64,000 nucleotides of DNA from Pseudeuparius sepicola (lineage: Eukaryota > Arthropoda > Insecta > Coleoptera > Anthribidae): positions 120,033,373-120,097,372 of the forward strand of contig OY987299.1 in assembly GCA_963920635.1 (NCBI GenBank). The letters are read 5' to 3'. Numbering within the stretch: the stretch's first letter is position 1; each line of letters begins with the position of its first letter. Made by a program: the position numbers and the translations under genes. Positions 1 to 12,735 of this stretch are shown piece by piece. The notes under the pieces were generated by a model, which was given only the letters and a program-made list of their open reading frames with translations, did not search any database and was not told the DNA's origin.

Positions 1-741
1 ATAGGCAAAATACCCCTTAAATTATGCAGCGGGAATGCAAAAGTGTGGCTATTATTTATCAGATGGCGCGAAAAACAGACGATCGATGAACGGTTGACGC
101 TGTTGTTACAGGTCCAGTTTAATAATTACATATATTATGTTCATATGATCAATTTTACGTTTTGGCGATATAATATTTAATCAACACTAAGCTTTCTGAT
201 TACTTTTTTTATGTTTTTGTATTACTTCCATATTATTATATACTATGAATTGCGAATTTTTAATATTAAAATAATATAAAACTTCAAGAGGTATATTCGG
301 GAGACCCTCGTAGCTCAAAGACTCCGATCTGTGATTTTAACCCCTCTCTTTTTAGCAATGGTTCATTGATTTTTAGCTTGAAAGGTACACGGCGGCACTA
401 AAAACTGCTTTAGTTGACTTTGCATTATTTATACGTGTGGGTTGGGTACTGTTGTTCTTATAGTTATGTCGCCGTTATGTATTTTTCGTGAGGAAAACAC
501 AATCGTTAGCATATAAACTGACATTAGGGGAGGATTCATGTCTATGTCTCTATATGTATAGGTATGTCGAAAATTCTCTATACCGGGTGTTCCATTTTAA
601 TAAATGCAGCTATTATAAATATCTCAAAAACGAAAATCACATAAAAGTTAAAGCATATTATGAGGTGTAATGTAAGACGCACGTTTTCACTTGTAGGCAG
701 ACGACGTTTTCAAGGTCACTTGAATGTCTACTGTGTTTTTT

Positions 742-1118
742 ACTGTTAAAGGCATATCTTTAGTTAAAGAATGTGATTCGGCACGTTTTCTGTAGGTATA
801 GTGTATTGCTGGCTTAAAAGTTCTGCAAAATTATGTTTAGTTTTTTCAATGAAATGAAACATGGTCTTTTATGTGTACATAAGGTGTTTCTTCGTTTGCA
901 TTAACACTACATTCAAACACACATTTTAGGTAACGCAATAATTAAGATAAATACATATCTCGAAAATAAAAAATGAAAAAAGAAAACGATATATTGATGC
1001 GAAAGAACATCTTCTGTATTTTTTGAGGCAAATTATTGTTTTAAAAACCAGTTTGTTGCAGTTTTTTTCCAAACAATGTAATGTCGTTTGGAAAAAAACA
1101 ATCGAACGTCAAACAAAA
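742..1118. other. Block present only in left arm
   Basis: The right arm joins the flanks of this block directly (near 6851), inside GTGTTTTTTAGTTATAACC. The block is therefore either an insertion in the left arm or a deletion in the right. It includes a small hairpin in which TCCAAACAA is followed by its complement TCGTTTGGA. I see no coding potential and no clear target duplication. Confidence 0.6.
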
Positions 1119-1686
1119 GTTATAACCAAAAAACCTTTTTGGAAAAAATGAAGATGGTGCAAAATGTATCTTTTTATTAATTTAAACATATTTTTTTATT
1201 AACGGATAATAATAGAACACATATGCAGTTGACTTTGGGGTTACCTTTCGATTAAAAACAAGGAAAAATGACCGACTCAAACGTGGTCACGTGACTTTCG
1301 CTATCTGTCAAAAATTATATTTAAAAAATACAATCCCTAAAAATTGGCTTATTTGTTACAATTTCAAAACGTTTAACTTGAAAAAGTCGTTTCTATTTTA
1401 ATGTTACATAAGCGCCTATTTCCTATTATTTATAAAATTTCTTAAAATTTTAAAAAGTCATTACTTCGTAAAAACTATTTTATATCACTAGCTATACAAC
1501 ATAATATACGAGTATCATTTTTATTATTACTAAAAAATATTGATAAGAATATGTCTTTTTCAAAAGAAAATTATATTAACGCTTTAAAATTCTATTATGT
1601 TTGACACAAAGTTGATGTACCGGCAAGCATTTAGGTAGTACCATAGAAGAATCTACTACGTAAATTCTTCTATGCTAGTACCTATA

Positions 1687-2005
1687 TAGTATATTTCCTA
1701 ACAAGTGCGGAAAGTGCCACTTTTCCGCACGCGATTGCAGTTGGCTGAACGACGCGTAGCCGAGTTCAGCCAAGAAATCGAGTGTGCATAAGACACTTTC
1801 CGCAAGAGTTAGGAACACTATTTTTTCTACAAGCGTGCGGAAAAGTAAGACACTTTTCCGCACGCATTTACTTTTCCGCACGCATTTTAGTCTAGAAAGT
1901 GTCACTTTTCCGCACTAGTGCGGAAAAGTAGTGCGGAAAAGTGACACTTTCTAAACTAAAATGCGTACGGAAAAGTGTACTTTTCCGCACGCTTGTAGAA
2001 AAAAT
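1687..2005. repeat. Insertion made of inverted GTGCGGAAAAGTG motifs
   Basis: This block is absent from the right arm. It holds many copies of GTGCGGAAA or its complement TTTCCGCAC, arranged as nested palindromes. An outer pair reading TTCTACAAGCGTGCGGAAAA lies near 1825 and, inverted, near 1998. Between them is a GC-rich stretch near 1730-1800. No transposase is encoded. It may be a small fold-back or an array of protein-binding sites. Confidence 0.7.
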
Positions 2006-3489
2006 TTATTTACATTACATTTTCCATTACTCTAAATGTATGCCAAAATAATACATATATTAAGATATCAGCAAATAGTAGGTATTTCACGTATCTAACA
2101 AAATTCACAACTTTATGTCAACTTTGGATCAAATACAACAGAATTTTAATTTCTTTCGGTTTATCAATATTAAGTACTTAGTGAAAAGTTAATAGAATGA
2201 TCAAAGATAAAACTATAGTGACATAAATTCTAAATGTCAGTTAGGGTAAGTATTGTGATCATTCATGCGGTTTTGAAGGAGAATTATTATGTCATGACAG
2301 TAGATTTGACAGCCGGTAGGTAGTCCTCTTACTTAATATTTTACTCAACAATATTCTTAATAACTATGACAAAATATAGAAAAATAAAGGAGCGTAAATA
2401 TTCATATTATTATTTTGTGTTTAATAATTCACAGTTTCAATGCCAAAATACGCCAGGATGGGAGCGATGTGCTGTTATTTGTATAAAAAAGGGGGTCGGT
2501 CCGCCTGCCTCTCCCTAGACCCCTGGTTCCGACCAACGACCTTGCTTGCCGGGCAACAAAACAACTTATAAGGAACGGAAACTTATTTTAGCGCGAAACA
2601 TTACTTTTTATTCTCGCTCTGTACCAATGGCCGCTCTCCAACTCCAGCGCCATCTTACAGACACTTGCGGAATTTTTGCACTCCAGTAAACAATTTCTGT
2701 TTTAGCAACATTTATCCTAGTTAGGAACACGGTCAAATGAAGGTCGTCGCGAGGTGATGACGTTTTATTTCCGTCCTTAATAAATGTTAAACGAACCTAA
2801 AACCCCTAACTCTATAGAAAAATACTCTGTAGAGAAACAATTTGAAACGGGTATTAAAATACAAGTACCTATGTGATTGAGTTAGTAATAAATATAAGAT
2901 TGAATTGCTCCACTTAAAGAAATGAAAATATTTATTCGATTCATAAACGTCGACGACGAAATAAATAAATACGAACTCTCGTTAAGGATATTTTATAAGA
3001 TTTAATGGTCGCAATTAAGTCTGATGCATCTGCTTATTTATCAAGAACATTCACACACCGTTTAATGAATATTATGATAATGTTTATTGGAATGCTTCTT
3101 GGAAATAAATGTAGGATAAGCAGGATGCTATTGCAGTTTATAAAATGTGATGTAAGTGACACTGTAATGAATTTAATTTTCATCTAAGTGCTTAAAAGTA
3201 CTTCAAGAAGAACGTGGAATGGAATTGCAATGATTGACAGTGATCAACTAAAATAGGTAGGTGCCAAAAATTCCGGGTATATATTCTATTTTAAGATTCA
3301 GACTCTACTTCGGCGTAGATAGCCTGTTTCCGCGTCCAAGTTTTTAGGACATAAAATTCCGTTTGTATGTTAGCCTGGTTAGTACAGCTATAATATCATT
3401 ATTCTTCACTCACTTTCACAATTTAATGGAAATCAAGCAATGCATCGTCTGACTTTATGTCGGCCTGTTATTTTTTGCAAAACAAATAA

Positions 3490-3720
3490 ATTGTAATGCG
3501 ACCAGTTTTAAATTCTGCCGCGGCCGTGGCAGGCGGCTGCGAACAATCGCATCGATCATTGGTCGACTTATTATCGGAACGCCCGAAAAATGTAAAGCGA
3601 TTCATGCGGAACCGGCAATTCCAGCCGGTCGACATCGCTCGTAATTTACAAAAAACGGGAAAGTTCCAACCGCGTCCAGAGGCGGAGAACAACAGAAACT
3701 TGTCCGCGAGCTTTAAGGGG
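3490..3720. other. GC-rich, CpG-rich island without coding signal
   Basis: Base composition changes sharply from the AT-rich surroundings to a sequence rich in CG, with interspersed AT-rich words such as AATTGTAATG and CGTAATTTAC. Open frames exist on both strands, as expected from high GC, but neither gives a recognisable protein. It resembles other islands in this window that may be regulatory DNA. Confidence 0.45.
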
Positions 3721-3730
3721 GCATTATCAC

Positions 3731-3790
3731 CAGTGGCGGCTACAAGGGGGGCGGGGGGGGGTCACCCGTCCCCCTCTTTTCTACAACCAT
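3731..3790 (+). repeat. hAT-like terminus remnant
   Basis: CAGTGGCGGCTACAAGG resembles the hAT termini at 50999 (CAGTGGCGGCTCGTGAGG) and, inverted, at 13760. It runs into a G-rich tract. No partner end or 8-bp duplication was found nearby. Confidence 0.4.
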
Positions 3791-4980
3791 TATTACAACC
3801 GGAGTATTATTAGGTAATCTAAAAACGGTCTTTAATTGTACACTAGAAATGACATTTCTTAATTTGGTAATACAAGGTTGGCGGCAATGTTTTGGGCGCC
3901 TACAGGGACGTATTTAGCTTGTCCGCCAGAAATGTCAGAACTTGTGACAGATGTCTGCTAACTTTAACCTTGATATTCGATCTCTTTGTCTGTGGCTCTA
4001 ACCTATAACTTCAAACACAGAAATTATAACTATAGCATTTTTCTATGCTTCAAACAACAGAGTTTAATGTTAATTTCTATCTATCTAAATTTAGGATTCG
4101 TATGTGTAAAATGTAAATTCTGTTGATTACGGCCCTCTCCTCCATCACCTATCAATAATATCAATATGGGCGCCTTTTAGGGAATTCTAGGGACATGAAA
4201 TATTTATCTGTCACAATCTAGTGTACCTACAATTAAAGAGCGTTTTTAGTATATTTTCCTCAGTTTCTCAATAAAGCTTGTTCTGGCAACACCAGTAGAT
4301 ACGAAGTCGCACCGCGACAACGGCACGCAAATTTTTGAGCAACATTATTTTTTAAATCTAAAGAATTATTGTTTCTTTTTGGGATTTTGTTTTGTTATGT
4401 TTATTATTTAAGTTTGTTTTTTATTTAGTTTGGGTAAACATTTTTCTTTTTGTTTTTTTTTCTGGAGAAATAAATTATTTTATTTTTCACAAAAATACAT
4501 ACCTTTTATATTCTAATAATTTCCCTTACCCCGGCCCCTCAGGAAAAATTTTTACCACGCCGCCCCCCGCCTCTGATTATCACACCTATACTAAAATCGA
4601 GCAACTCTTACGCCTGTCGTAAACAAGAGCACGTGCGTTGAAATATCCGCCATAGCCGCACGGAGGTACGACCTTCATTTAATTTTAGTCTTACAATTGT
4701 GTACATCAAAATATTTCAGACCAGAATTATTGGCTTAATTAAAATGGTTCAAAACATCGATAAAATTATTTGTGGCAGTGTCTAAATAGCTGAAAACAAC
4801 AAGATAAAACCGAATATCTACACTTTTGCGATCGAGCACGTCCCTGTTGCCGAGTCGGGTGAAATTTTAGTGCAAACCCAAGTGTGTTTTTGGTGTTTGT
4901 TTTTAAAATTACTAGGTTTTTCAAAAGCAAAACAATGATCAACTCAAATACTACATTATATCATACAGATTCTTCTATGA

Positions 4981-5165
4981 TTATATTGCGCATATTTGGA
5001 TAAAAAATCAGCCAAGTCTGATGTCTCGTTTGCGAAAACAATATACCTGAAATGTATTTTTTCTTCTTCTCTAATATAAAATTTCCAGAAATTTTAGGTA
5101 GTATATTGTTTTTCCAAACGGGACATAAGATTTGGCTGATTTTTTGTCCAAATATGCGCAATATA
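4981..5165. repeat. Hairpin with about 65-bp arms
   Basis: The sequence starting TTATATTGCGCATATTTGG returns as its reverse complement ending near 5165, with a loop of about 50 bases. The palindrome could be a small fold-back MITE. ORFs on either strand are by-products of the palindrome. Confidence 0.75.
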
Positions 5166-5538
5166 ATGCAGTATTTGAGATGAGCGTTGTTTTTTTTTTG
5201 AAAAACATAATGATTTTCAAAATAAACACAGAAAACTCACTTGGGTTGGTAGTAAAAATGTCAAAATAACTCAAGAGTAAAGTATTCTTATTTTTTAAAA
5301 TGCGGTAAAAAGTTACTTACAAAAGTTGTTTGGAATCAAAGGTGGATGTCAGATTTAAAATCACAGCCAGGTAGTAAAAAAAGAAATTTAACTTTTTTTG
5401 TATTTTTTCGATCACCCTGTGTATTACAAAAAAACAAAATACCGCAAGCGCAACTTATCATCTGATAACACATGAATTTGCTACTAAACTTTAATTTTGT
5501 TCGATTAGCAGCTTAATGCCATGTGCGTTTATGCCACC

Positions 5539-7569
5539 TTAAGGACGGAAATAAAACGTCATCACCTCGCGACGACCTTCATTTGACCGTGTTCCTAACT
5601 AGGATAAATGTTGCTAAAACAGAAATTGGGTACTGGAGCGCAAAAATTGCGCAAGTGTCTGTAAGATGGCGCTGGAGTTGGAGAGCGGCCATTGGTACAG
5701 AGCGAGAATAAAAAGTAATGTTTCGCCTTCCTAAAATAAGTTTCCGTTCCTTATAAGTTGTTTTGTTGCCCGGCAAGGTCGTTGGTCGGAACCAGGGGTC
5801 TAGGGGGAGGCAGGCGGACCGACCCCCTTTTTTATACAAATAACAGCACATCGCTTCCATCCTGGCGTATTTTGGGATTGAAACTGTGAATTGTTAAACA
5901 CAAAATAATAATATGAATATTTACGCTCCTTTATTTTTCTATATTTTTTCATAGTTATTAAGAATATTGTTGAGTAAAATATTAAGTACCTACCGGCTGT
6001 CAAATCTACTGTCATGACATAATAATTCTAACTGACATTTAGAATTTATGTCACTATAGTTTTATCTTTTATCATTCTATTAAGTTTCATTAAGTACTTA
6101 ATATTGATAAACCGAAAGAAATTAAAATTCTGTTGTATTTGATCCAAAGTTGACGTAAAATTGTGAATTTTGTTAGATACGTGAAATACCTACTATTTGC
6201 TGATATCTTAATATATGTATTATTTTGGCATACATTTAGAGTAATGGAAAATGTAATTTAAATAAATTTATAGGTACTACCATAGAACAATTTACGTAGT
6301 AGATTCTTCTATGGTACTACCTAAATGCTTGCCGGTACATCAACTTTGTGTCAAACAGAATTTTAAAGCGTTAATATAATTTTCTTTTGAAAAAGACATA
6401 TTCTTATCGATATTTTTTAGTAATAATAAAAAGTTAATAAAATTATAGAATGATACTCGTATATTATGTTGTATAGCTAGTGATATAAAATAGTTTTTAC
6501 GAAGTAATGACTTTTTAAAATTTTAAGAAATTTTATAAATAGGAAATAGGCGCTTATGTAACATTAAAATAGAAACGACTTTTTCAAGTTAAACGTTTTG
6601 AAATTGTGACAAATAAGCCAATTTTTAGGGATTTTATTTTTTAAATATAATTTTTGACAGATAGCGAAAGTCACGTGACCACGTTTGAGTCGGTTATTTT
6701 TCCTCGTTTTTAATCGAAAGGTAACCCCAAAGTTAACTGCATATGTGTTCTATTATTATCCGTTAATAAAAAAAATATGTTTAAATTAATAAAAAGATAC
6801 ATTTTGCACCATCTTCATTTTTTCCAAAAAGGTTTTTTGGTTATAACTAAAAAACACAGTTGACATTCAAGTGACCTTGAAAACGTCGTCTGCTTACAAG
6901 TGAAAACGTGCGTCTTACATTGCACCTCATATGCTTCAACTTTTATGTGATTTTTTGCGATTTTCGTTTTTGAGATATTTATAATAGCTCCATTTATTAA
7001 AATGGAACACCCGGTAGAGATAATTTTCGACATACCTATACATATAGAGACATAGACATATGAATTCTCCCCTAATGCCAGTTTATATGCTAACGATTGT
7101 GTTTTCCTCACGAAAAATACATAACGGCGACATACGTATAAATAATAATGCAAAGTCAACTAAAGCAGTTTTTAGTGAAGCCGTGTACCTTTCAAGCTAA
7201 AAATCAATGAACCATTGCTAAAAAGAGAGGGGTTAAAATCACAAATCGGAGTCTTTGAGCTACGGGGGTCTCCCGAATATACCTTTTGAAGTTTTATATT
7301 ATTTTAATATTAAAAATTCGCAATTCATAGTATATAGTAATATGGAAGTAATACAAAAACATAAAAAAGTAATCAGACAGCTTAGTTGCTTAAATATTAT
7401 ATCGCCAAAACGTAAAATTGATCATATGAACATAATATATGTAATTATTAAACTGGACCTGTAACAACAGCGTCAACCGTTCATCGATCGTCTGTTTTTC
7501 GCGCCATCTGATAAATAATAGCCACACTTTTGCATTCCCGCTGCATAATTTAAGGGGTATTTTGCCTAT
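5539..7569 (-). repeat. Right arm of giant inverted repeat
   Basis: This is the reverse complement of 1-2780 minus two blocks. It ends with TTTGCCTAT at 7569. The minus-strand ORF at 6815-7159 overlaps the mirrored counterpart of the left-arm ORF at 488-670 and has no known domain, so it is not called a gene. Confidence 0.8.
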
Positions 7570-8512
7570 GTTTTTTATTTACAACAAGACTGGATAATTA
7601 CAATGTTTATTACCGTGTTTTCGTACCGAGCATATTCCGAAACCTATGCCAATCTTAACGAAGGTAAAATTCCGGCTCAAGAGACAAAATAGACGAATTT
7701 ATGCCGGCATAAAGTTTGAAATTCAAAAAAAAATCTCGCCCATAACTTTTAAACTAGTGTCATTAGTATCTATGGATATTTTAAAAATACCCGTGTTTTT
7801 TGTAATCCTTTGAAATTCGCTACTTTTTCCAGCTAGTTGGAAATAAAAATACATTGATACAGGCAACCAAACATACAATGGCGAGGCCCCCCTTAAGGGT
7901 GCGAGAACTAAAAACATTTGGCCGTTGGTTAAGATCATAGGTTGGCACAAATGTTTTGACTGCCACGTCTATAATTCGAATTCGAATTGACGACAAAAGT
8001 GGTAATTATCAAAACTAAAGAGTAGAATCACCAATAATTACAACTATTATAAGTAATATTATTATGTCTTGATAAAATCACTGATGCAGTGGGTTTAGTA
8101 CCTCTAATAATAAACCTTATCACTAAACTATGTAAACTTGTTGTTTTTCAAGGCTAGGTATATATTGATAGATTTTTCCAATTATTTTGCCATGCTTGCC
8201 TCTGTAATTTTTGTTACAAACTGCTTATAGTTTGGGCGGCAGTTTCTATGTTGTAGATACCTTATAGTGAAACCATTTTTCCTGAAATTTTGTATACAAG
8301 AGTTTGAAGTATTGCCAAATAGCGCCATGGGGACAGATTTTTAATAAAAAAAATCCCTAACATAGTATACTGAAAATTTGTTTTTTTTAAATCATACTAA
8401 GCTAAAAATCATAAAAGCTATTAGTAATTATTGATAACTACTTAAGTAAGTCAATAAGTGTTATACATTTTTGGAATGGTAATTTTTTGCTCCATTAAAA
8501 AATGCAAAAATA
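7570..8512. other. AT-rich stretch, nothing recognised
   Basis: I see no coding motif, inverted repeat or RNA gene here. The short ORFs have no recognisable product. Confidence 0.5.
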
Positions 8513-8860
8513 TACAGGGTGTTCCATTTAAAAAATAATTTTTTTCATCGGTAACTCTTAAACCATTGACTTGAAAAAAAGGTAGTAGCAGGGTTGAATT
8601 CTACGTAAAAAAGTGCTTCAAGAATGTTTTTACAGAAACCCACAATTTTCAACCCGAAAAAACTTACGGCCACTTTTCGAAAACGCACATTTTCGAAAAA
8701 CGCCCTGTAACTCAAGAACGGTGACAGATATCGTTCTGCGGTTTTCGCCATTAAGTTTATCATAAAAAATGAACCTCAGACACCGGTATCAGTTTTCGTC
8801 TATCTCTGTCAAAAATATGAGTTTCGCTTTAAAAGTATCCAATTTGGCCCACGCTGTACA
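8513..8860 (+). mobile_element. Short TIR element with TACAGGGTGTTCC end
   Basis: The left end TACAGGGTGTTCC and the right end GGCCCACGCTGTACA form an imperfect terminal inverted repeat next to TA. This style recurs across the window and is typical of non-autonomous IS630/Tc-like elements in insects. No transposase remnant is visible inside. Confidence 0.5.
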
Positions 8861-9070
8861 GGCGGGCAAGGCGGTGCGGCTAACCTCCTGACTAGCCGCC
8901 ATTGACACCGCCCGGGCGTAGTTCTGTTTCGGCCGCAGTCGCGCTAGCTATTTGGCGGCGATGGATTCCCTCGCCCCAGTCGGCCGCGGGCTGCTCTAGA
9001 GAGCGCGTCAGCGGCCGTCAGCGTTGGCCGCCTCCAGACTCCGCGGGCGTACCTCGCGACCTCGTATTCT
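8861..9070. other. GC-rich island
   Basis: A CpG-rich block of about 200 bases sits directly after the TIR element. Two opposing ORFs of 60-70 codons overlap here, with no recognisable domain. It may be regulatory DNA or a non-coding exon. I see no decisive splice or promoter signal. Confidence 0.4.
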
Positions 9071-10784
9071 CCTTCTTGTATTCTATTGTATAAACAAAAT
9101 GAAGAATAGCGGACGGGACATTTTGGAAGGAAACTTTTTAAGACTTTCATTGTCTGAAAAAAAGTTGAAATGAAAACTCTTGGCAGGCCAACTCCAGATT
9201 TACAATTAAGAGGCTACGATACTTATGAAATCCGCCCGAAATGCCCGACTCAATTCAGGACAAACGTCGCTCGATTAGATATGCCTATCCTTTTCCTTCC
9301 TCTGGTCCCCACGACTCCCCACTCCAGCCTGCCCCTTCATAGTGCTACGATTGAGGGGCAGGCCGGCCGTGGGTACTACACTGAGAGAACTCTGTCACTT
9401 TGTAAAAAAACCCTGTTTAATTCAATATGAGATATTATTCCTCAAACTCAAGCAGAAGCTTTTTTGTAACTAACAATAATCAATTCAATTACAATTGATA
9501 TTGAATTCTAATGAATAATTTAAATGTAATATTTTATTTCAATAAATAGCGTGTTCTGGAATTGATTCTATAATACTTCTTTTCTAAGCACATTCTTTTG
9601 TCAGAACAACATAACGTTTCATGGTGTTGAATTGAATAGGGATACATTTAACTGTTCATTATACTGAAATTACAACTATTGCCACTGAATTTTTGCTGGA
9701 TTTGTAATACTTAATTGTGGGTACTAATATCAATTATAGCCATTCACTTGCAGTGTTCATTATGACTACGAACGATATAGAGTGTAGGGTTGATTCAAAA
9801 CCTTTAATTTGCGATCACTGTATGCACTCCTAAGTTAACCCCCAGTTAACCCTGAAAAAATCAGCTTGTTTTAAAGAATTTTTTTTTACCCTTATAAAGC
9901 ACTTTAGATAGTGGTGATCTTTTACCTATATCTCGTGAAGTATTGAAGTTAAAAAAAAAACTTCATGAGAGAAAGTTGTAGAGAACGTAATAATGTATAC
10001 ATAAGAAGAAAAAAAATTGTACACATGAGAAGAAAAAAAATTGCAAAAAAATGTTTGCAAAACCACTCCTATTGCGGGGTTCGTAACACGACTTCGACGG
10101 TGATTTTTTGGGGTTATACTCAGGACGCTACCCACAACCAACCCTGAAAATATCTACCTGTTAAGAATCATTTTTTTTCTACCTCTATAAAAAAATGACA
10201 ATTTGCTTGGACTATGATTACTTACATTGATGAATATAAAAGTTGCAATTAAGTTATTTTGTTCATCCAATGAATTATAATGTTTTTTCAGTTGCTTCTG
10301 GGGTACTCTTATATAGTTTGGAGTAGTCTGAGGGTGAGAATTATTATTATTTAAATAAAATAAATTTAATTGTTTAAATAAAACATAATATATTTTAAAA
10401 CCGAGGTTATGCTTTCATTGTAGTATGCCAATTTTAGTATCGAAGTGACAATACGCCTTCTTAACGGAAATTCAAACTATTTTAAACTTATTGGTTCATC
10501 TGCAATTACGTCAAAAGTATAGATTATATTGTTGGGACCACATGGATTTGCTTGTATATTTAAAGTAGGTAATGGAAAAGTGACTATATACACGAACTCA
10601 CTAAAATCACAACAGTCTTTTTTTCCTGTGTAGACGTGTAGATAATATGAAATAATAACTCGTGCCGGCCGCCGCCGACGGCCGCCGGGGTCACACGAGT
10701 CTCGCCGATGCCGACGAAGAAGCGCGAATATATATTTAAAAAACGGCGGTGGCCTGTTTGCTTTATTGCAAAAATGATATTTTT
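9071..10784. other. AT-rich intergenic stretch with minor repeats
   Basis: A degenerate direct repeat beginning AACCCTGAAAA occurs near 9846 and 10140. GC-rich codon-like blocks near 9290-9370 and 10660-10720 give no recognisable protein. Confidence 0.4.
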
Positions 10785-10995
10785 CAGGGCGTTCACTTTT
10801 CGTTGGCAACACACTGCATAGCTTTTTGGCGTCGAAGCAATTTTACTATTATTTTTCATATCAGCAAAGGTGCATGCTATGAAGGGTTCGTGTATAAAAA
10901 AAACTTGTAATTGCTCAATTATAAAATCTAAATTAACGATTCGATTACCGAATTCTTCTTGAACCACATTAGGGTCAGTTGAACATCTATTAATG
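10785..10995 (-). pseudogene. Possible Mutator-like transposase fragment
   Basis: The minus strand reads NVVQEEFGNRIVNLDF, then IIEQLQ and CTFADMKNNS. As I remember it, this resembles the conserved start of insect Mutator-like transposase domains, which carry a G-R-R-I-V stretch, an aromatic-rich helix and a C-T-F/L-x-x-M segment. Only about 60 residues can be matched and there is no initiator methionine. The frame then runs into unrelated GC-rich sequence. Catalytic residues are not present. The recognition is tentative, and this could be a different domain. If correct it is a 5' relic of an autonomous element. Confidence 0.35.
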
Positions 10996-12289
10996 TTTGA
11001 TTGGATAATTGTTCTGCATAATAGTGTTGCTACGACTAAAAAAGTGCGTCTAAAGTCTATTTCTTCAAAATGTTTTATATAACTAGTAGGTATTCCATAT
11101 TTACATTTGTGTAATAATAAATAAATCTAACTAAAAACTTTCTACACTGTGAGAGTTCACTTTAGAGGGATTAGAGTGAATAGGCCATATTATATCACAA
11201 CGGTTTCGTTAATCTATAAAATTACATCCTCAAGGACTAATTTATAGAGTTACGAAACTGGTCTCCCTTTTTAAATAAAGTAATAGTTGTGAGATAATAG
11301 GAGCTATTAATTTCTAATCCCTTGTAAATGTTCCATTCAAAGCCCTGTTTTTCCCAGAAAGTTTGTTTCCCAAACCCTATGCACCTGCAGTACTACTTAT
11401 ACCTAAATCCGAATAAGTGTGCAAAATGCAAAATATGTAGGTACCCCTCTCTCAAATTCTGGAAACCATATTAGGTACCTACGGGAATAAAAGCACTCAA
11501 GCCCACAAATTACTCCTATTGGTTTCACTACATGTGACTGTTGTGACATCATTATCAAACATTATAGGTATTCTTGCCCTGACTGCGGTTCAGTTTCAGA
11601 ACCTTATTCTGACTAATCTGAATTATCGAACATCCTAGAAAATGTATTAAAATGTCATAAATTCGACAGACTGGAACAATAAAATGTACTATTTTTATTT
11701 TGCCCGATTTTCAACTCCAATGACTTTCGAACAATCTTCTAACGAAGAAGTTTCTAAAACTGACTGGATGTCAGAATTATTATCGTTCCCTCTGGAAAGT
11801 ATATAAATTAGCTTTTATCATGCAGCGATTTACATAGGAATTCGTTTTCAAAAAATGCTTCACATGACCCATTTATTTGGCAAAATTATTACTTGTACCT
11901 ATCACATTTTTAAAGTAAAAATCAAGCGCACAATTTGGTCTAGAATTTAAATTTACTCTTTTTGCACGACCAGGCTATTTTATGCCCTAGGGATTAAACC
12001 ATTTTACACAAAAGCAAAAAGTAGGTACTTTGTGAATAATAATTATTTATTTTCTAAAATTTATTTGTGGCGCAATGGATTAATAATTATTTATTTATAA
12101 TTCCTGGAGGAATAATAATAATGAGTATTATTATATGCCAGTCGACATACATAATGTCGCGGTAGAAAATATTTTCTTCGGGTACTCGGAAATATAAATA
12201 TTTGCTAACATACTAACATTCAAAACAAGCGAAACACAAATAAGGGAGACTGAGACTAATAAAATGAAAAATGAACCATCTGATATCGA
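10996..12289. other. AT-rich stretch with one small hairpin
   Basis: The only structure I see is a hairpin at about 11203-11260, where GTTTCGTTAATCTATAAA pairs with a later TTTATAGAGTTACGAAAC. No genes are recognised. Confidence 0.5.
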
Positions 12290-12460
12290 TTGAAAGTTCT
12301 CCTGACGTGGTTTCCGAGCCCGGTGAGGTACGCCGAAGTAGGGGGAAGTAGGGGAACCACGAATTCCAGCGAACGCCCGCCCGCCCGCCTATCTCCGTAC
12401 GTCTAATTCCTGCTCGAATGGCCAATTCACGGATCATTTTATTGCCGGGCAATGGGTTCG
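12290..12460. other. GC-rich island
   Basis: A short GC-rich block contains CCCGCCCGCCCGCC. The minus-strand ORF of 85 codons across it has no recognisable domain. Confidence 0.35.
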
Positions 12461-12735
12461 TAGTTTTCAAATCATAGCCAAACGAACAAACGTATCGACT
12501 TGAAAGTAGTCTTAAAATAATGTTATAGAATGCCTCAATCGTCGTTGTGTCCTTCGAATTATTTTTGAGTGGTGGAAATACTCGAAATTCTTAACCGAAT
12601 ATAGTCGAATTTCGGGTATGTTTGGCATTTTTTTTTCACAGTGTCGCATTAGTCCTGCACAGTTCGTGATACACAACGACGATTCTTCGTAGTTTTATCT
12701 AAGCCACAAAAAAAATCAAGTGAAAATATTAAGAA

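Larger units (their letters stand above)
1..2780 (+). repeat. Left arm of giant inverted repeat
   Basis: This arm matches the reverse complement of 5539-7569 and is about 750 bases longer than it. It contains a hairpin at about 1632-1686 around TACCATAGAAGAATCTACTA, also present in the right arm at about 6272-6325. No coding sequence is supported. Short ORFs here have mirrored counterparts in the other arm and no known motif. Confidence 0.8.
2781..5538. other. Centre of the giant fold-back
   Basis: This 2.8 kb spacer lies between the arms. It is AT-rich apart from a GC-rich island at about 3490-3720. It contains a hAT-like terminus (CAGTGGCGGCTACAAGG at 3731), G-runs at about 3745-3765 and a hairpin at 4981-5165. 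ORFs of up to about 105 codons overlap the GC-rich part but show no recognisable domain. I find no transposase. Confidence 0.6.
1..7569. mobile_element. Giant fold-back element with about 2 kb inverted arms
   Basis: The first bases of the window (ATAGGCAAAATACCCC...) return as their reverse complement ending at 7569. The match continues inward to about 2780 on the left and 5539 on the right. The arms differ mainly by two extra blocks in the left arm, at about 742-1118 and about 1687-2005. Because the left arm starts at the window edge, the repeat may extend further left, so no target duplication can be checked. Neither the arms nor the centre encode a recognisable transposase. Both arms include a remnant of a GGGTGTTCCATTTTAA terminus (near 584 and 7012), so the element has absorbed older repeats. 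It could be a large non-autonomous DNA transposon or a segmental inverted duplication. Confidence 0.8.
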
